From CAIWHR01 sp963708855 (lineage in GTDB: Bacteria; Pseudomonadota; Gammaproteobacteria; Burkholderiales; Casimicrobiaceae), in NCBI GenBank assembly GCA_963708855.1, contig CAVPUM010000016.1, forward strand, positions 1-64,000: a stretch of DNA of 64,000 bases, written 5' to 3'. Numbering within the stretch: position 1 is the first letter of the stretch; the number at the start of each line of letters is the position of its first letter. The notes under the pieces are model-generated. The model was not told the origin of the DNA and ran no database searches. It saw only the letters and a program-made list of their open reading frames with translations. The translations under genes were made by a program, and so were the position numbers. Shown here piece after piece: positions 35,894 through 44,899 of this stretch.

Positions 35894-38761
35894 ATGGCGG
35901 CATTGATCGGGCTGTTCGTCGGGGCGATCGCGGGCAACCTCGTCTGGCAGGAATGGGGCGCCGCGCTGGGCGGCATCGCGGGCTTCTTCGCCGGCGTCCG
36001 GTTTTCCGCATGGCGGGCCCGGGGGCTGCCAGGCCGGGCCGCCATGGCCGCCCCTGTCGCCGCCGCGTCGACCCCTGCCGGGCGCGTTGGCGTTGGTCAG
36101 GACAAGGACAACGCTCTCGCGCAACGAGTCGTCGAACTGGAGCGGCGCGTGGCGAGCCTCGAGCGCCGTGCGGCGGTCGGCCCGGAGCCGGCGGCCGCGC
36201 GGGAACCACCCGTGATCGCCGTCCCCGCGGCCGCCGCGCCAGTGCAGGACATCACCGCCGCCGCCGAGACGGAATCCGACGGACCGGTCGGGTGGACGTC
36301 CGGTGAACGCGAGATCGGGGCACGCGAATTCGTGGTCGCCGCAACGCCGGCATCGCCGCCGGTTCAGGCGGCAGGCGCGGCGCCGGTGCCTGCCGAGTCG
36401 TCGCGCGCGAGCCGGTTGTGGGAATGGTTCACCGGCGGCAACGCGCTGACGCGCATCGGCGTCGTCATACTGTTCTTCGGCGTTGCGTTCCTGCTCAAGT
36501 ACTTCACCGAGCGCTTCACGGTCCCCATCGAACTGCGGCTGGCCATGGTTGCAGGCGGCGGTTTGGCGCTGGCAGCGCTCGGCATGCGCCTCGCGGCATC
36601 GCGTCCGGGCTACGGCCTGTCGCTGCAGGGCGCGGGAGCCGGGATCCTCTACCTGACGGCTTACGCGGCATTTCGTCCCTACGGCGTGCTGCCCGAGGCG
36701 CCGGCCGTCGTGCTGCTCATCGCGGTGTCCGCGCTCACGGTCTGGCTCGCCGTGCGCAACGATTCGCAGCCGCTCGCGGGGCTGGCCATCGCCGGCGGAT
36801 TCCTCGCCCCGGTGCTGGTGGGCAACGACGGCGGCCCCGTGCTGCTGTTCGGCTATTTCGCGCTGCTGAACGCTGCGATCTTCACGCTCGCGTGGTCGAA
36901 AGCATGGCGCGTACTCAATGCGGTGGGCTTCGTCTTCACTTTCGTGCTCGGCCTCGACTGGGGCCGCGAGTTCTACGGCCCGGAACACTACGCAACCGTG
37001 CAGCCGTTCCTTGCGCTGTTCTTCGTCTTCTACGTCGGCATTGCGATTCTCTACGCAAGGCGCGGGCCGCTCGCTGCACGCGATCCGGTGGACGGTCTCC
37101 TGGTGTTCGGCGTTCCACTTGCAGGATTCGCGTCCCAAGCCGCGCTCGTCCGCGAATTCGAGTACGGCGCAGCGTGGAGCGCGCTCGCGCTGGCGATCGT
37201 CTATGCGCTGCTCTTCCTTATGATTCGCCGGCGTCGCGAACCCGGTTTTCCGCTGCTGTCGCGCGCGTTCCTCGTGCTTGCGGTCATCTTCGGGACGATC
37301 GCCATTCCGTTCGCGCTCGGCAATCGCTGGACATCCGCGTTCTGGGCGGTCGAGGCGGCGGGTGTGTACTGGATCGGCGCGAGGCAGAACGCGTGGCTTG
37401 CCCGAGCGTCCGCACTGGTCGTCCAGAGCGGAGCCGGGATCGTGTTCGTCGCTTCCGGTATCGGTGAACCCGAAGACCCGCTGTTCGCCAACGCGTTTTT
37501 CGCCGGTGCGTTCCTGATTGCGGCGTCGGGTCTCGCGACCGCGTGGATCGCCGATCGCGCCGGCCGCGCCATCACTCCGGGCGAGCGGAGCCTCGTGCCT
37601 CTGATGTTTGGCTGGGGCGTGCTGTGGTGGCTGGCCGCCGGCGGCTTCGAGCTCATGCGGCAGTTGCCGCGCGCAGCAGAGGTGCATGCCGTCCTCGCCT
37701 GGGTGGTCGCGGGTGTCACGCTCGCGCTCGTCCTGGCGCGGCCGCTGTCCTGGCCCCGCCTCGCCGGCGCCGGAGTCGCGTTGCTGCCGGCGATGGCCGT
37801 CGCCGCGCTGGGCGATTTCGACGCTGCCCGGACGACGCTCACGACCTATGGATGGATCGTCTGGCCGTGCGCGTGGTTCGTGCATTGGCAGGCGCTGCGC
37901 GCCGCCGAGACGCTGTGGCCGGGCGCCGCCGAGCTCAAGCCGGCGACCATCGACGCCGGGACGTTGCTGCCTTCGGTGCACGCGGTGTCGGCGGTCGCAC
38001 TGGTTGCGCAGATCGCATGGGAAGCGAGCGAGTGGACCGGGCGCCACACGGCGCACTACACGGCGTGGACTCCCTGCGCGGCGGCGCTGCCCGCGATTGC
38101 CTACCTGTGGCTCGTCGTCCGGTTTCGCGACACCGCGCGCTGGCCGCTGTCGGTCCGGCGACGAGCCTACGCGATTGGGGCGGGGACGCCATTGGCGGGT
38201 TTGCTGGCGATATGGTTTTTCGCGGTCAACCTGCTCTCGCCGGGCGACGCGTCGCCGCTTCCGTACCTGCCGCTCGTCAATCCGCTGGACATCACCCTGG
38301 CGCTTGCGCTGGGTTCGGTGGCGGCATGGGCGGCGCGGTTTTCCGGGGTTGCGCAACGCGCGCTGTATCGCTGGGTCGGCGCCGGCCTGTTCGTCGCGCT
38401 GAACGGAATCGTGCTGCGCACCGCGCATCACTGGGGCGACGTCCCGTGGCGGCTTTCCTCGCTGATGGCGTCCAAGCCGCTGCAGGCTGCCCTTACCCTG
38501 ACGTGGACGTTGACCGCGCTCACCGCCATGGTCGTGGCGACGAAGCGGTGCCTGCGGCCGCTGTGGATGCTCGGCGCGGCGCTGCTGGCGGCGGTGGTGG
38601 CGAAGCTCTTCCTGGTCGACCTGGGTGCGTTGTCCGGATTGCCGCGTGTCGTCGCGTTCCTCGGCGTCGGCATTCTGCTGCTGGTGATCGGATTCCTGTC
38701 GCCGCTGCCGCCGGCAGTGCAGGCGGATCCATCGCGCGACAGCGGACCGTCCCCGACCTGA
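35894..38761 (+). CDS. DUF2339 large multi-pass membrane protein
   Basis: The 955-residue protein opens with MAALIGLFVGAIAGNLVWQE, one membrane hairpin, then a coiled-coil stretch (AQRVVELERRVASLERRA) and an Ala/Pro-rich linker. From about residue 175 (LWEWFTGGNALTRIGVVILF then FGVAFLLKYFTERF) some 24 membrane helices continue to the end. The latter motif is the DUF2339 signature. Function unknown. It is co-directional with the acyltransferase fusion and aroC. The clean single frame across 2.9 kb contrasts with the broken genes at the window ends. Confidence 0.9.
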   Translation: MAALIGLFVGAIAGNLVWQEWGAALGGIAGFFAGVRFSAWRARGLPGRAAMAAPVAAASTPAGRVGVGQDKDNALAQRVVELERRVASLERRAAVGPEPAAAREPPVIAVPAAAAPVQDITAAAETESDGPVGWTSGEREIGAREFVVAATPASPPVQAAGAAPVPAESSRASRLWEWFTGGNALTRIGVVILFFGVAFLLKYFTERFTVPIELRLAMVAGGGLALAALGMRLAASRPGYGLSLQGAGAGILYLTAYAAFRPYGVLPEAPAVVLLIAVSALTVWLAVRNDSQPLAGLAIAGGFLAPVLVGNDGGPVLLFGYFALLNAAIFTLAWSKAWRVLNAVGFVFTFVLGLDWGREFYGPEHYATVQPFLALFFVFYVGIAILYARRGPLAARDPVDGLLVFGVPLAGFASQAALVREFEYGAAWSALALAIVYALLFLMIRRRREPGFPLLSRAFLVLAVIFGTIAIPFALGNRWTSAFWAVEAAGVYWIGARQNAWLARASALVVQSGAGIVFVASGIGEPEDPLFANAFFAGAFLIAASGLATAWIADRAGRAITPGERSLVPLMFGWGVLWWLAAGGFELMRQLPRAAEVHAVLAWVVAGVTLALVLARPLSWPRLAGAGVALLPAMAVAALGDFDAARTTLTTYGWIVWPCAWFVHWQALRAAETLWPGAAELKPATIDAGTLLPSVHAVSAVALVAQIAWEASEWTGRHTAHYTAWTPCAAALPAIAYLWLVVRFRDTARWPLSVRRRAYAIGAGTPLAGLLAIWFFAVNLLSPGDASPLPYLPLVNPLDITLALALGSVAAWAARFSGVAQRALYRWVGAGLFVALNGIVLRTAHHWGDVPWRLSSLMASKPLQAALTLTWTLTALTAMVVATKRCLRPLWMLGAALLAAVVAKLFLVDLGALSGLPRVVAFLGVGILLLVIGFLSPLPPAVQADPSRDSGPSPT

Positions 38762-38800
38762 CCTTCGCAGCGGCCGCGAGACACGACGCTGCGGACGCTG

Positions 38801-38809
38801 TGCTAGACT
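38801..38809 (+). promoter_or_regulatory. Extended -10 (TGCTAGACT) upstream of aroC
   Basis: TG-C-TAGACT gives an extended -10 43 bases before the aroC ATG. The -35 region is poor, which an extended -10 can tolerate. Confidence 0.4.
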
Positions 38810-38851
38810 GAAATTCGTCTGGCGCCGCTCTTCCTTGATCCGTGGTGCTCC

Positions 38852-40015
38852 ATGTCCGGCAACACGCTCGGCACGCTGTTTTGCGTCACCTCCTTCGGCG
38901 AGTCGCATGGTCCGGCGATCGGCTGCGTCGTCGACGGCTGCCCGCCGGGCCTGGCGCTCGCGGCCGCCGACATCCAGAGCGATCTCGACCGGCGCCGCCC
39001 CGGCACATCGCGCCATGTCACGCAGCGGCGCGAATCCGATACCGTTGAAATCCTGTCCGGGGTGTTCGAGGGACGCACCACGGGCTCACCGATCGCGCTA
39101 CTGATCAGGAATGAGGACCAGCGCAGCAAGGACTACGCCGCGATCGCCGATGCGTTCCGTCCCGGGCACGCCGATTACGCCTACTGGCACAAGTACGGCA
39201 TTCGCGATCACCGTGGCGGCGGCCGGGCCTCGGCCCGCGAAACCGCGGTGCGCGTGGCGGCCGGAGCAATCGCACGGAAATGGCTCGCCGAACGCCATGG
39301 CGTGACGATCCGAGGGCATCTGGTGCAACTCGGGTCCAGGGCCATCCCGTTCGAGGACTGGGCGTACGTCGCCGCGAACCCGTTCTTCGTCGCGAACGCG
39401 TCGCTCGTGCCCGAGCTCGAGGCCTTCATGGACGCGCTGCGCAAGTCCGGCGATTCCTGCGGCGCGAAGATCACCGTCGTCGCACGCGGCGTGCCGGTGG
39501 GCTGGGGCGAGCCTGTCTACGGCCGGCTCGACGCCGACCTCGCGCAGGCGATGATGGGCATCAATGCCGTGAAGGGCGTCGAGATAGGAGCCGGCTTTGC
39601 GAGCGTCCTGCAGCGCGGCAGCGAGCACTCCGACGAAATGACGCCGCGGGGGTTCCTGTCGAACCACGCGGGAGGGATCCTTGGCGGCATCTCCACGGGC
39701 CAGGAGATCGTCGTCACGATTGCCGTCAAGCCGACATCGTCCATCCGGCTCGATCGCCGTTCGATCGACAAGGCTGGGCATCCGGTCGTCGTCAACACGC
39801 ACGGCCGGCACGACCCGTGCGTCGGCATCCGCGCCACGCCCATTGCCGAAGCCATGCTGGCACTGGTGCTGATGGACCATGCGCTCCGGCATCGCGCGCA
39901 GAACGCCGACGTCGTCGTCACGACGCCGAAGGTCCCCGCGCGGGTGGATGGCGGCGCCATGGAGCGCTCGACCGGGAGCGCCGCAGTCGACGATCCGGAT
40001 CCCGACGAAGCCTAG
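38852..40015 (+). CDS. aroC: Chorismate synthase
   Basis: The FMN-dependent enzyme converts EPSP to chorismate, the last step of the shikimate pathway. The 387-residue protein starts MSGNTLGTLFCVTSFGESHG, with the signature G-E-S-H-G. DRRRPGTSRHVTQRRESDTV, FRPGHADYAYWHKYGIRDHR then GGGRASARETAVRVAAGAIA, and HAGGILGGISTGQEI follow. It ends in an acidic tail (DDPDPDEA). It converges on xseA across a GC-rich repeat. Confidence 0.96.
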   Translation: MSGNTLGTLFCVTSFGESHGPAIGCVVDGCPPGLALAAADIQSDLDRRRPGTSRHVTQRRESDTVEILSGVFEGRTTGSPIALLIRNEDQRSKDYAAIADAFRPGHADYAYWHKYGIRDHRGGGRASARETAVRVAAGAIARKWLAERHGVTIRGHLVQLGSRAIPFEDWAYVAANPFFVANASLVPELEAFMDALRKSGDSCGAKITVVARGVPVGWGEPVYGRLDADLAQAMMGINAVKGVEIGAGFASVLQRGSEHSDEMTPRGFLSNHAGGILGGISTGQEIVVTIAVKPTSSIRLDRRSIDKAGHPVVVNTHGRHDPCVGIRATPIAEAMLALVLMDHALRHRAQNADVVVTTPKVPARVDGGAMERSTGSAAVDDPDPDEA

Positions 40016-40053
40016 CCCGCAGGGTCCCGGCGTGGCGCCCAGTGCCCGCCCGG

Positions 40054-40107
40054 CCGCCCGAAGGGCACTGCGCGCCCCCGCGGGGGGCAGCGAACACAGT
40101 GAGCACG
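40054..40107. repeat. GC-rich palindromic repeat between aroC and xseA
   Basis: GCCCGAAGGGC forms a small hairpin, and CCCCCGCGGGGGG (40075-40087) a 12-bp palindrome, followed by CAGTGAGCACGGGGGCC. Related elements lie at 15253-15320 and, more weakly, 52240-52270. Position between convergent genes suits a bidirectional terminator. Confidence 0.45.
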
Positions 40108-40115
40108 GGGGCCGT

Positions 40116-41507
40116 TCAGCCGCGCCGGGTGATCCTCGCGTCGGCAGTCCCGCGCGCGAACTCCAGAGCGACGTCATCGCCGACCGCGAGCTTTGCGCTC
40201 GTGTCGACGATGGCGCCGCCGGCGGTCGTGACGATGGCGTAGCCGCGTTCGAGCACCGCTTGCGGGTTGAGGTGCGCGAGGCTGCGCTCGAGCGCAGCGA
40301 TTCGCGTCTTCGACCGCTCCTGCCGGGTCGCCGCCGCGCGCTGCATGGCGTCGTGCAGCGGCGCGACGCGCAGGGTCTGCGCCAGCGGTTGCCGCAGCAG
40401 CCATGTCAGCCGAAGGCCGGGTTCTCGGATCGCGTTGGCCGCCCCCGCGAGCCGGTTGCGATGGGCGCGATAAAGTCGTCCGGCGAGCGTGTCGGCATCG
40501 CAACGCTGCCGGGCGAGCCGCGCCGCGGGGTGAACCAGCCTGCGCGCGAGCGTGTCGAGGCGCTGGATCCGGGTCTCCAGCGCATGCCGGCTCGCACGGC
40601 GCCATCGCTCTCCGATTCCGGCGACCGCGGTCTGCACGGCGTGCCGATCGGGCACGGCGAGCGTGGCCGCGCCTGTGGGCGTCGGCGCGCGCGCGTCGGC
40701 CGTGAAGTCGCAGATGGTGAAATCGGTCTCGTGGCCGACCCCCGAAACGATGGGAATGCCCGACTCGTGCACGGCACGGGCGACGACTTCCTCGTTGAAG
40801 GCCCAGAGGTCCTCGATCGATCCACCGCCCCGTGCGACGATCAGCACGTCGACTTCGGCACGCGCGTTGGCCGTGGCGATCGCCTGCGCGATCTCGGCGG
40901 CCGCGCCTTCGCCCTGGACTGCGGCGGGATAGACGATAACGGGCACCGCGGGCCAGCGCCGCCGCAGCGTCGTCAGGATGTCGCGGAGCGCCGCGGCGCG
41001 CACCGACGTCACGATGCCGACGCGCCGCGGAAAAGACGGCAACGGGAGCTTGCCGTCCGCGGCGAACCAGCCGGCCGCCGCGAGTCGCGCTTTCAGCCGC
41101 TCGAATTTCTCGAACAGCGCACCGATCCCGGCCAGGCGCATGGTCTCGACGTTGAGCTGGAACTCACCGCGCGCTTCGTAGATCGATGCGATGGCGCGTA
41201 CCTCGACCGCGAGACCGTCCTTCAGCGCAAAGCCGGCGAACTGGGCTTTCTGCCGGAAGAACACGCAACGCACCTGGGCAGCGCTGTCCTTCAGATTGAA
41301 ATAGCAATGACCCGAGGCCGCGCGCGTGAAATTGGAGATCTCGCCGGAAACCCAGACCAGGCCCAGATGCCGTTCGAGGATCAGTCGCGCGGAACTTACG
41401 AGTAGCCCGACGGGGATGACCGCGGACGGCCCGCCTTGGCTGACGGCAACGCTGGCGGAGGTCGTAGGGTCGAGGTCCGAAGTGTCGGGCACAGGCCGCG
41501 ATTTCAT
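40116..41507 (-). CDS. xseA: Exodeoxyribonuclease VII large subunit
   Basis: This subunit of the single-strand DNA exonuclease has an N-terminal OB domain (SARLILERHLGLVWVSGEIS then NFTRAASGHCYFNLKD) and a catalytic domain: FPRRVGIVTSVRAAALRDIL, VIVYPAAVQGEGAAAEIAQA, VDVLIVARGGGSIEDLWAFN and GIPIVSGVGHETDFTICDFT. A coiled-coil C-terminus ends LNPQAVLERGYAIVTT. ATG 41507 (MKSRPVPDTSD), 463 residues, is favoured because GGGGAA lies about ten bases upstream; in-frame ATGs at 41522 and 41543 are less likely. xseB is not in the window. Confidence 0.94.
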   Translation of the reverse strand: MKSRPVPDTSDLDPTTSASVAVSQGGPSAVIPVGLLVSSARLILERHLGLVWVSGEISNFTRAASGHCYFNLKDSAAQVRCVFFRQKAQFAGFALKDGLAVEVRAIASIYEARGEFQLNVETMRLAGIGALFEKFERLKARLAAAGWFAADGKLPLPSFPRRVGIVTSVRAAALRDILTTLRRRWPAVPVIVYPAAVQGEGAAAEIAQAIATANARAEVDVLIVARGGGSIEDLWAFNEEVVARAVHESGIPIVSGVGHETDFTICDFTADARAPTPTGAATLAVPDRHAVQTAVAGIGERWRRASRHALETRIQRLDTLARRLVHPAARLARQRCDADTLAGRLYRAHRNRLAGAANAIREPGLRLTWLLRQPLAQTLRVAPLHDAMQRAAATRQERSKTRIAALERSLAHLNPQAVLERGYAIVTTAGGAIVDTSAKLAVGDDVALEFARGTADARITRRG

Positions 41508-41519
41508 GCGCGAGTTCCC

Positions 41520-41532
41520 CATATCAGATATG
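41520..41532. promoter_or_regulatory. Palindrome CATATCAGATATG upstream of xseA
   Basis: A perfect 6-bp inverted repeat around a central A lies 13 bases before the preferred xseA start. Its AT content stands out locally. It could be an operator or part of the 5' leader. Confidence 0.3.
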
Positions 41533-41763
41533 ACAGGGTGCAACGGGACTTCTATTTGTCCAGGGCAAAATTTGCTCCAGGCCTACAGGGAGGTGCCCCG
41601 CAAAAGCGAAGCAGAGCCCGCGCGGCGGCATCGGCCCGCTCCGGCAGCGGCAAGGCAAGTCAATGAAATGAAATGGAAAAATCTAGGCAGGAAATTGAGC
41701 ATGGCAGCATTTTCTTCGGCCTGGGCACCACTTAGGAGCCGAATTTACAAGATACGCACACTT

Positions 41764-41786
41764 TTATCCACAGGATTTGTGGACAA
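41764..41786. promoter_or_regulatory. Inverted pair of DnaA-box-like sites
   Basis: TTATCCACA (41764-41772) is the strict E. coli-type DnaA box. TGTGGACAA (41778-41786), read on the other strand as TTGTCCACA, differs from it by one base. They face each other across five bases, next to an AT-rich stretch (41655-41763) in the xseA-glnS divergent region. No dnaA, dnaN or parAB genes are near, so this is not obviously the origin. Confidence 0.45.
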
Positions 41787-41876
41787 CCGCATCCCGCAGT
41801 GAAACGCAACCGGGCGGAAAGCCTTGTCTGGCGCGGCTTTCCGGGCACCGGCCCGCCCGCAGGGGGAATACGTCCG

Positions 41877-41905
41877 ATGACGGGCATCTCCCCGCCGGTT
41901 AGAAT
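41877..41905 (+). promoter_or_regulatory. Promoter of glnS
   Basis: ATGACG (41877-41882) and TAGAAT (41900-41905) are separated by 17 bases. Predicted transcription starts near 41912, giving a leader of about 30 bases. Confidence 0.5.
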
Positions 41906-41921
41906 ATCGGAACGAATACCC

Positions 41922-41945
41922 TTGTTCATGAACAAACCACGATGA
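41922..41945 (+). promoter_or_regulatory. Palindrome and five-codon upstream frame at the glnS start
   Basis: TTGTTCATGAACAA (41922-41935) is a perfect 14-bp palindrome. ATG 41928 within it opens MNKPR and stops at TGA 41943-41945, overlapping the glnS ATG (41942) as ATGA. The short frame could couple or damp glnS translation, and the palindrome could bind a regulator or form a weak hairpin. Confidence 0.35.
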
Positions 41946-43810
41946 GTGCTGCACCGCCGCAAAACGGATCGGCCCGCCAGATGGCGGCAGCGGACCCTGG
42001 ATTGCCGCCGCGAGCGCATGGATCCGGGGCGGGTGCGCCCGCGTCCAATTTCCTGCGCGCCATCATCGCCGAGGACAATCGATCCGGCAAATACGGCGGA
42101 CAGGTGGTGACCCGGTTCCCCCCGGAGCCCAACGGCTACCTCCATTACGGTCACGCGAAGTCGATCATCCTCAACTTCGGCCTTGCCGCCGAGAACGGAG
42201 GCCGCTGCAACCTCCGGTTCGACGACACCAATCCGGCGAAGGAGGACGTCGAGTTCGAGACGTCGATCGCCGACGCGGTGCGCTGGCTCGGTTTCGACTG
42301 GGGCCCGCATCGCTATCACGCGTCCGATTACTACGACCAGCTCTACATCTTCGCCGAGTGGTTCATCGAGCACGATCTCGCGTACGTGGAGAGCTCGACG
42401 CCCGCCGAGATGCGCGCGCTCCGCGGCACGCTGACCGAGGCCGGCAGGCCGAGCGCGTACCGGAGCCGCAGCGTAGCCGAGAACCTCGATCTGTTCCGGC
42501 GCATGAGGGCCGGCGAGTTTCCCGACGGCGCGCATGTGCTGCGGCTCAAGATCGACCTGGGGAGTCCGAACATCAACATGCGCGACCCGGCCATCTACCG
42601 GATCCGGCACGCGTCGCATCATCGCACCGGCGACAAGTGGTGCATCTACCCGCTCTACGACTACACGCATTGCATCTCGGACGCGCTGGAAGGCATCACG
42701 CATTCGATCTGCACGCTCGAGTTCCAGGACCATCGGCCGCTCTACGACTGGGTTCTGGCGCGGCTCGCCGAGGGCGGGCAGTTGCCGCGGCCGCTGCCCC
42801 AGCAGCACGAGTTCGCCCGGCTCAACCTCACGCACGTGCTGCTGTCGAAACGCAAGCTGATCCAGCTCGTGGCCCAGGGCCATGTCGACGGATGGGACGA
42901 TCCGCGGATGCCCACCCTCGTCGGGGCGCGGCGGCGCGGGTTCACGCCGGAGGGGTTCCGGCTGTTCGCCGAGCGCATCGGCGTTTCGAAGTCCGATGCG
43001 TGGATCGACATGAGCGTGCTCGAGGACTGCATGCGCGAGGACCTGAATGCGCGCGCGCCGCGACGGATGGCGGTGCTCGACCCCGTGCGGCTGGTGATCG
43101 ACAACTACCCGGAGGGCCGGACGGAGGAATGCCTCGCGCCGAACCATCCGCAGCGACCGGACTTGGACCGGCGCGCGCTCCCTTTCTCGCGCGAGCTCTG
43201 GATCGAGCGCGACGATTACCAGGAGAACGCCCCGAAGGGGTATTTTCGCCTTGTCCCCGGCGCCGAGGTGCGATTGCGATTCGCCTATATCGTCCGCTGC
43301 GTGGGGGCGCAGAGGGATGCCGCCGGCAACGTGGTCGTCGTCCACTGCACCTACGACCCGGCGACCCGCTCGGGGACGCCCGGCGCCGACGCGCGCAAGG
43401 TCAAGGGCAACATCCACTGGCTTTCGGCCGAGCACGCCGTTCCGGCCGAGGTGCGCCTCTTCGATCGGCTGTTCGCGGTCCCGTTCCCCGGCGCGCGCAA
43501 TCCGGCGGGTGCGCCGGTCGACGGTGCCGCGGCGGCCGCCATCGCCGCGCACGCGGCGGTGGTGGCCGGCGACGATGCCGACGATGAAGCCGCGGAACCG
43601 GTCGAGCGCAACTGGCTTTCCGATCTCAATCCGAGCTCCAAGAGCGTGATCACCGCCTATGTGGAGCCCGCGCTGGCAGGCGTCAGCGCCGGCGAGCAGT
43701 TTCAGTTCGAGCGACATGGCTACTTCGTCGCCGATCTCGAAGACAGCGCGCCGGGCAAGCCGGTGTTCAACCGGACGGTGACGCTTCGGGATTCCCGGGC
43801 GCAGAGGTAG
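41942..43810 (+). CDS. glnS: Glutaminyl-tRNA synthetase
   Basis: This class I synthetase charges tRNA-Gln. The 622-residue protein has a 35-residue low-complexity extension (MSAAPPQNGSARQMAAADPG and on) before SNFLRAIIAEDNRSGKYGGQ. The HIGH motif is PEPNGYLHYGHAKSI, and the KMSKS equivalent is VLLSKRKL. FDDTNPAKEDVEF and YDYTHCISDALEGITHSICT then LEF are GlnRS-specific. An Ala- and Asp-rich insertion (about residues 520-550, AAAAAIAAHAAVVAGDDADD) lies in the anticodon-binding beta-barrel part. Presence of glnS means direct Gln-tRNA charging. Confidence 0.96.
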   Translation: MSAAPPQNGSARQMAAADPGLPPRAHGSGAGAPASNFLRAIIAEDNRSGKYGGQVVTRFPPEPNGYLHYGHAKSIILNFGLAAENGGRCNLRFDDTNPAKEDVEFETSIADAVRWLGFDWGPHRYHASDYYDQLYIFAEWFIEHDLAYVESSTPAEMRALRGTLTEAGRPSAYRSRSVAENLDLFRRMRAGEFPDGAHVLRLKIDLGSPNINMRDPAIYRIRHASHHRTGDKWCIYPLYDYTHCISDALEGITHSICTLEFQDHRPLYDWVLARLAEGGQLPRPLPQQHEFARLNLTHVLLSKRKLIQLVAQGHVDGWDDPRMPTLVGARRRGFTPEGFRLFAERIGVSKSDAWIDMSVLEDCMREDLNARAPRRMAVLDPVRLVIDNYPEGRTEECLAPNHPQRPDLDRRALPFSRELWIERDDYQENAPKGYFRLVPGAEVRLRFAYIVRCVGAQRDAAGNVVVVHCTYDPATRSGTPGADARKVKGNIHWLSAEHAVPAEVRLFDRLFAVPFPGARNPAGAPVDGAAAAAIAAHAAVVAGDDADDEAAEPVERNWLSDLNPSSKSVITAYVEPALAGVSAGEQFQFERHGYFVADLEDSAPGKPVFNRTVTLRDSRAQR

Positions 43811-43849
43811 GCGCCCGACCGGGGCCTGTTCGCTGTTCTGCCGACGCGC

Positions 43850-43855
43850 TAGAAT
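43850..43855 (+). promoter_or_regulatory. -10 element (TAGAAT) upstream of htpX
   Basis: TAGAAT lies 33 bases before the htpX ATG. The same hexamer precedes glnS and malate synthase. The -35 is weak (TGTTCG at 17-base spacing). Confidence 0.35.
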
Positions 43856-43887
43856 CGCGTCCCGGCAAGTTATCTCGAGGTCGACAC

Positions 43888-44760
43888 ATGAAGCGCATCG
43901 TACTTTTTCTCGCGACCAACCTCGCCGTCGTCCTGGTCCTTTCGGTCGTGCTGAAGATGCTCGGCCTCGACCGGGCGATGTATTCGCAGACGGGCATCTC
44001 GTACGGCGGACTCCTTGCCTACGCGGCGGTCGTCGGCTTCACCGGCTCGATAATTTCCCTGCTGATGTCCAAGCAGATGGCCAAATGGTCGACCGGGGCG
44101 CACGTGATAGAGCAGCCCGCGAACGAGCCGGAAGCATGGCTGGTCGAGACGGTGCGCAAGCTCGCGACCACCGCTGGAATCGGCATGCCCGAGGTCGCCA
44201 TCTACGAGGGCGCGGCCAATGCGTTCGCCACCGGCGCCTTTCGGAACTCGGCGCTGGTCGCGGTCTCGACGGGGCTCCTGCAGTCGATGAACAAGGAGGA
44301 AGTCGAAGCCGTGCTCGCCCACGAGGTCGCGCACGTCGCCAACGGCGACATGGTGACGCTGACGCTGATCCAGGGAGTCGTCAACACCTTTGTCGTGTTC
44401 TTCGCGCGGATCATCGGCACGATCGTCGACAAGACGGTGTTCCGCACCGAGCGCGGCAGCGGCCCCGGCTACTTCATCACCGTCATCGTCGCGCAGATCG
44501 TGCTGGGCATCCTCGCCTCGATGATCGTCGCCTGGTTCTCGCGGCTGCGCGAGTTCCGCGCCGACGCCGGCTCGGCGAAATATCTGGGCACGCCGTCGCC
44601 CATGGTGAATGCGCTGCGGCGCCTGGGCGGGCTGGAGCCGGGTGAGTTGCCGAAGGCGATGAGCGGCTTCGGCATCACCGACAAAGGCGGCGTGATGGCG
44701 CTGTTCTCGACGCACCCGCCGATCGAGGAGCGCATCGCGGCGTTGGGCCGCCGGGCGTGA
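43888..44760 (+). CDS. htpX: Membrane-bound zinc protease HtpX
   Basis: This inner-membrane M48 metalloprotease degrades misfolded membrane proteins with FtsH. The 290-residue protein begins MKRIVLFLATNLAVVLVLSV, with two N-terminal helices. The zinc site is VLAHEVAHVANGDMV and the third ligand Glu lies in REFRADAGSAKYLG. Two further helices surround GPGYFITVIVAQIVLGILAS. It ends FSTHPPIEERIAALGRRA. Often heat-shock or Cpx controlled in other bacteria; only a TAGAAT -10 is visible here. Confidence 0.95.
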   Translation: MKRIVLFLATNLAVVLVLSVVLKMLGLDRAMYSQTGISYGGLLAYAAVVGFTGSIISLLMSKQMAKWSTGAHVIEQPANEPEAWLVETVRKLATTAGIGMPEVAIYEGAANAFATGAFRNSALVAVSTGLLQSMNKEEVEAVLAHEVAHVANGDMVTLTLIQGVVNTFVVFFARIIGTIVDKTVFRTERGSGPGYFITVIVAQIVLGILASMIVAWFSRLREFRADAGSAKYLGTPSPMVNALRRLGGLEPGELPKAMSGFGITDKGGVMALFSTHPPIEERIAALGRRA

Positions 44761-44838
44761 TCCGGCACGGTCAATGCAGCAGCAGGCGGGTGCGGGCAGG
44801 TCCCCGTCGGACGGGCCTCTGTCGGGAGCCGCGCTCCC

Positions 44839-44874
44839 AAAGAAAACGGCCGGTGCGCACGCGCCACCGGCCGT
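44839..44874 (-). terminator. Rho-independent terminator of the SWIB gene
   Basis: On the reverse strand ACGGCCGGTG (44874-44865) and CACCGGCCGT (44855-44846) form a perfect 10-bp stem with a nine-base loop, followed by TTTTCTTT. It begins 25 bases after the SWIB stop codon. Confidence 0.75.
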
Positions 44875-44899
44875 CAGACCGCGCCTCGGGCGCGGGCAT

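Noticed and set aside
35888..39016. Very long open frame (about 1040 codons) on the reverse strand opposite DUF2339 and aroC
   Set aside because: It is a GC-driven shadow: the product is Arg/Gln/His-rich low complexity with no domain, while the forward strand encodes two well-recognised proteins.
41544..41941. Chromosome replication origin
   Set aside because: Only two DnaA-type boxes are present, and dnaA, dnaN, gidA and parAB are absent from the neighbourhood.
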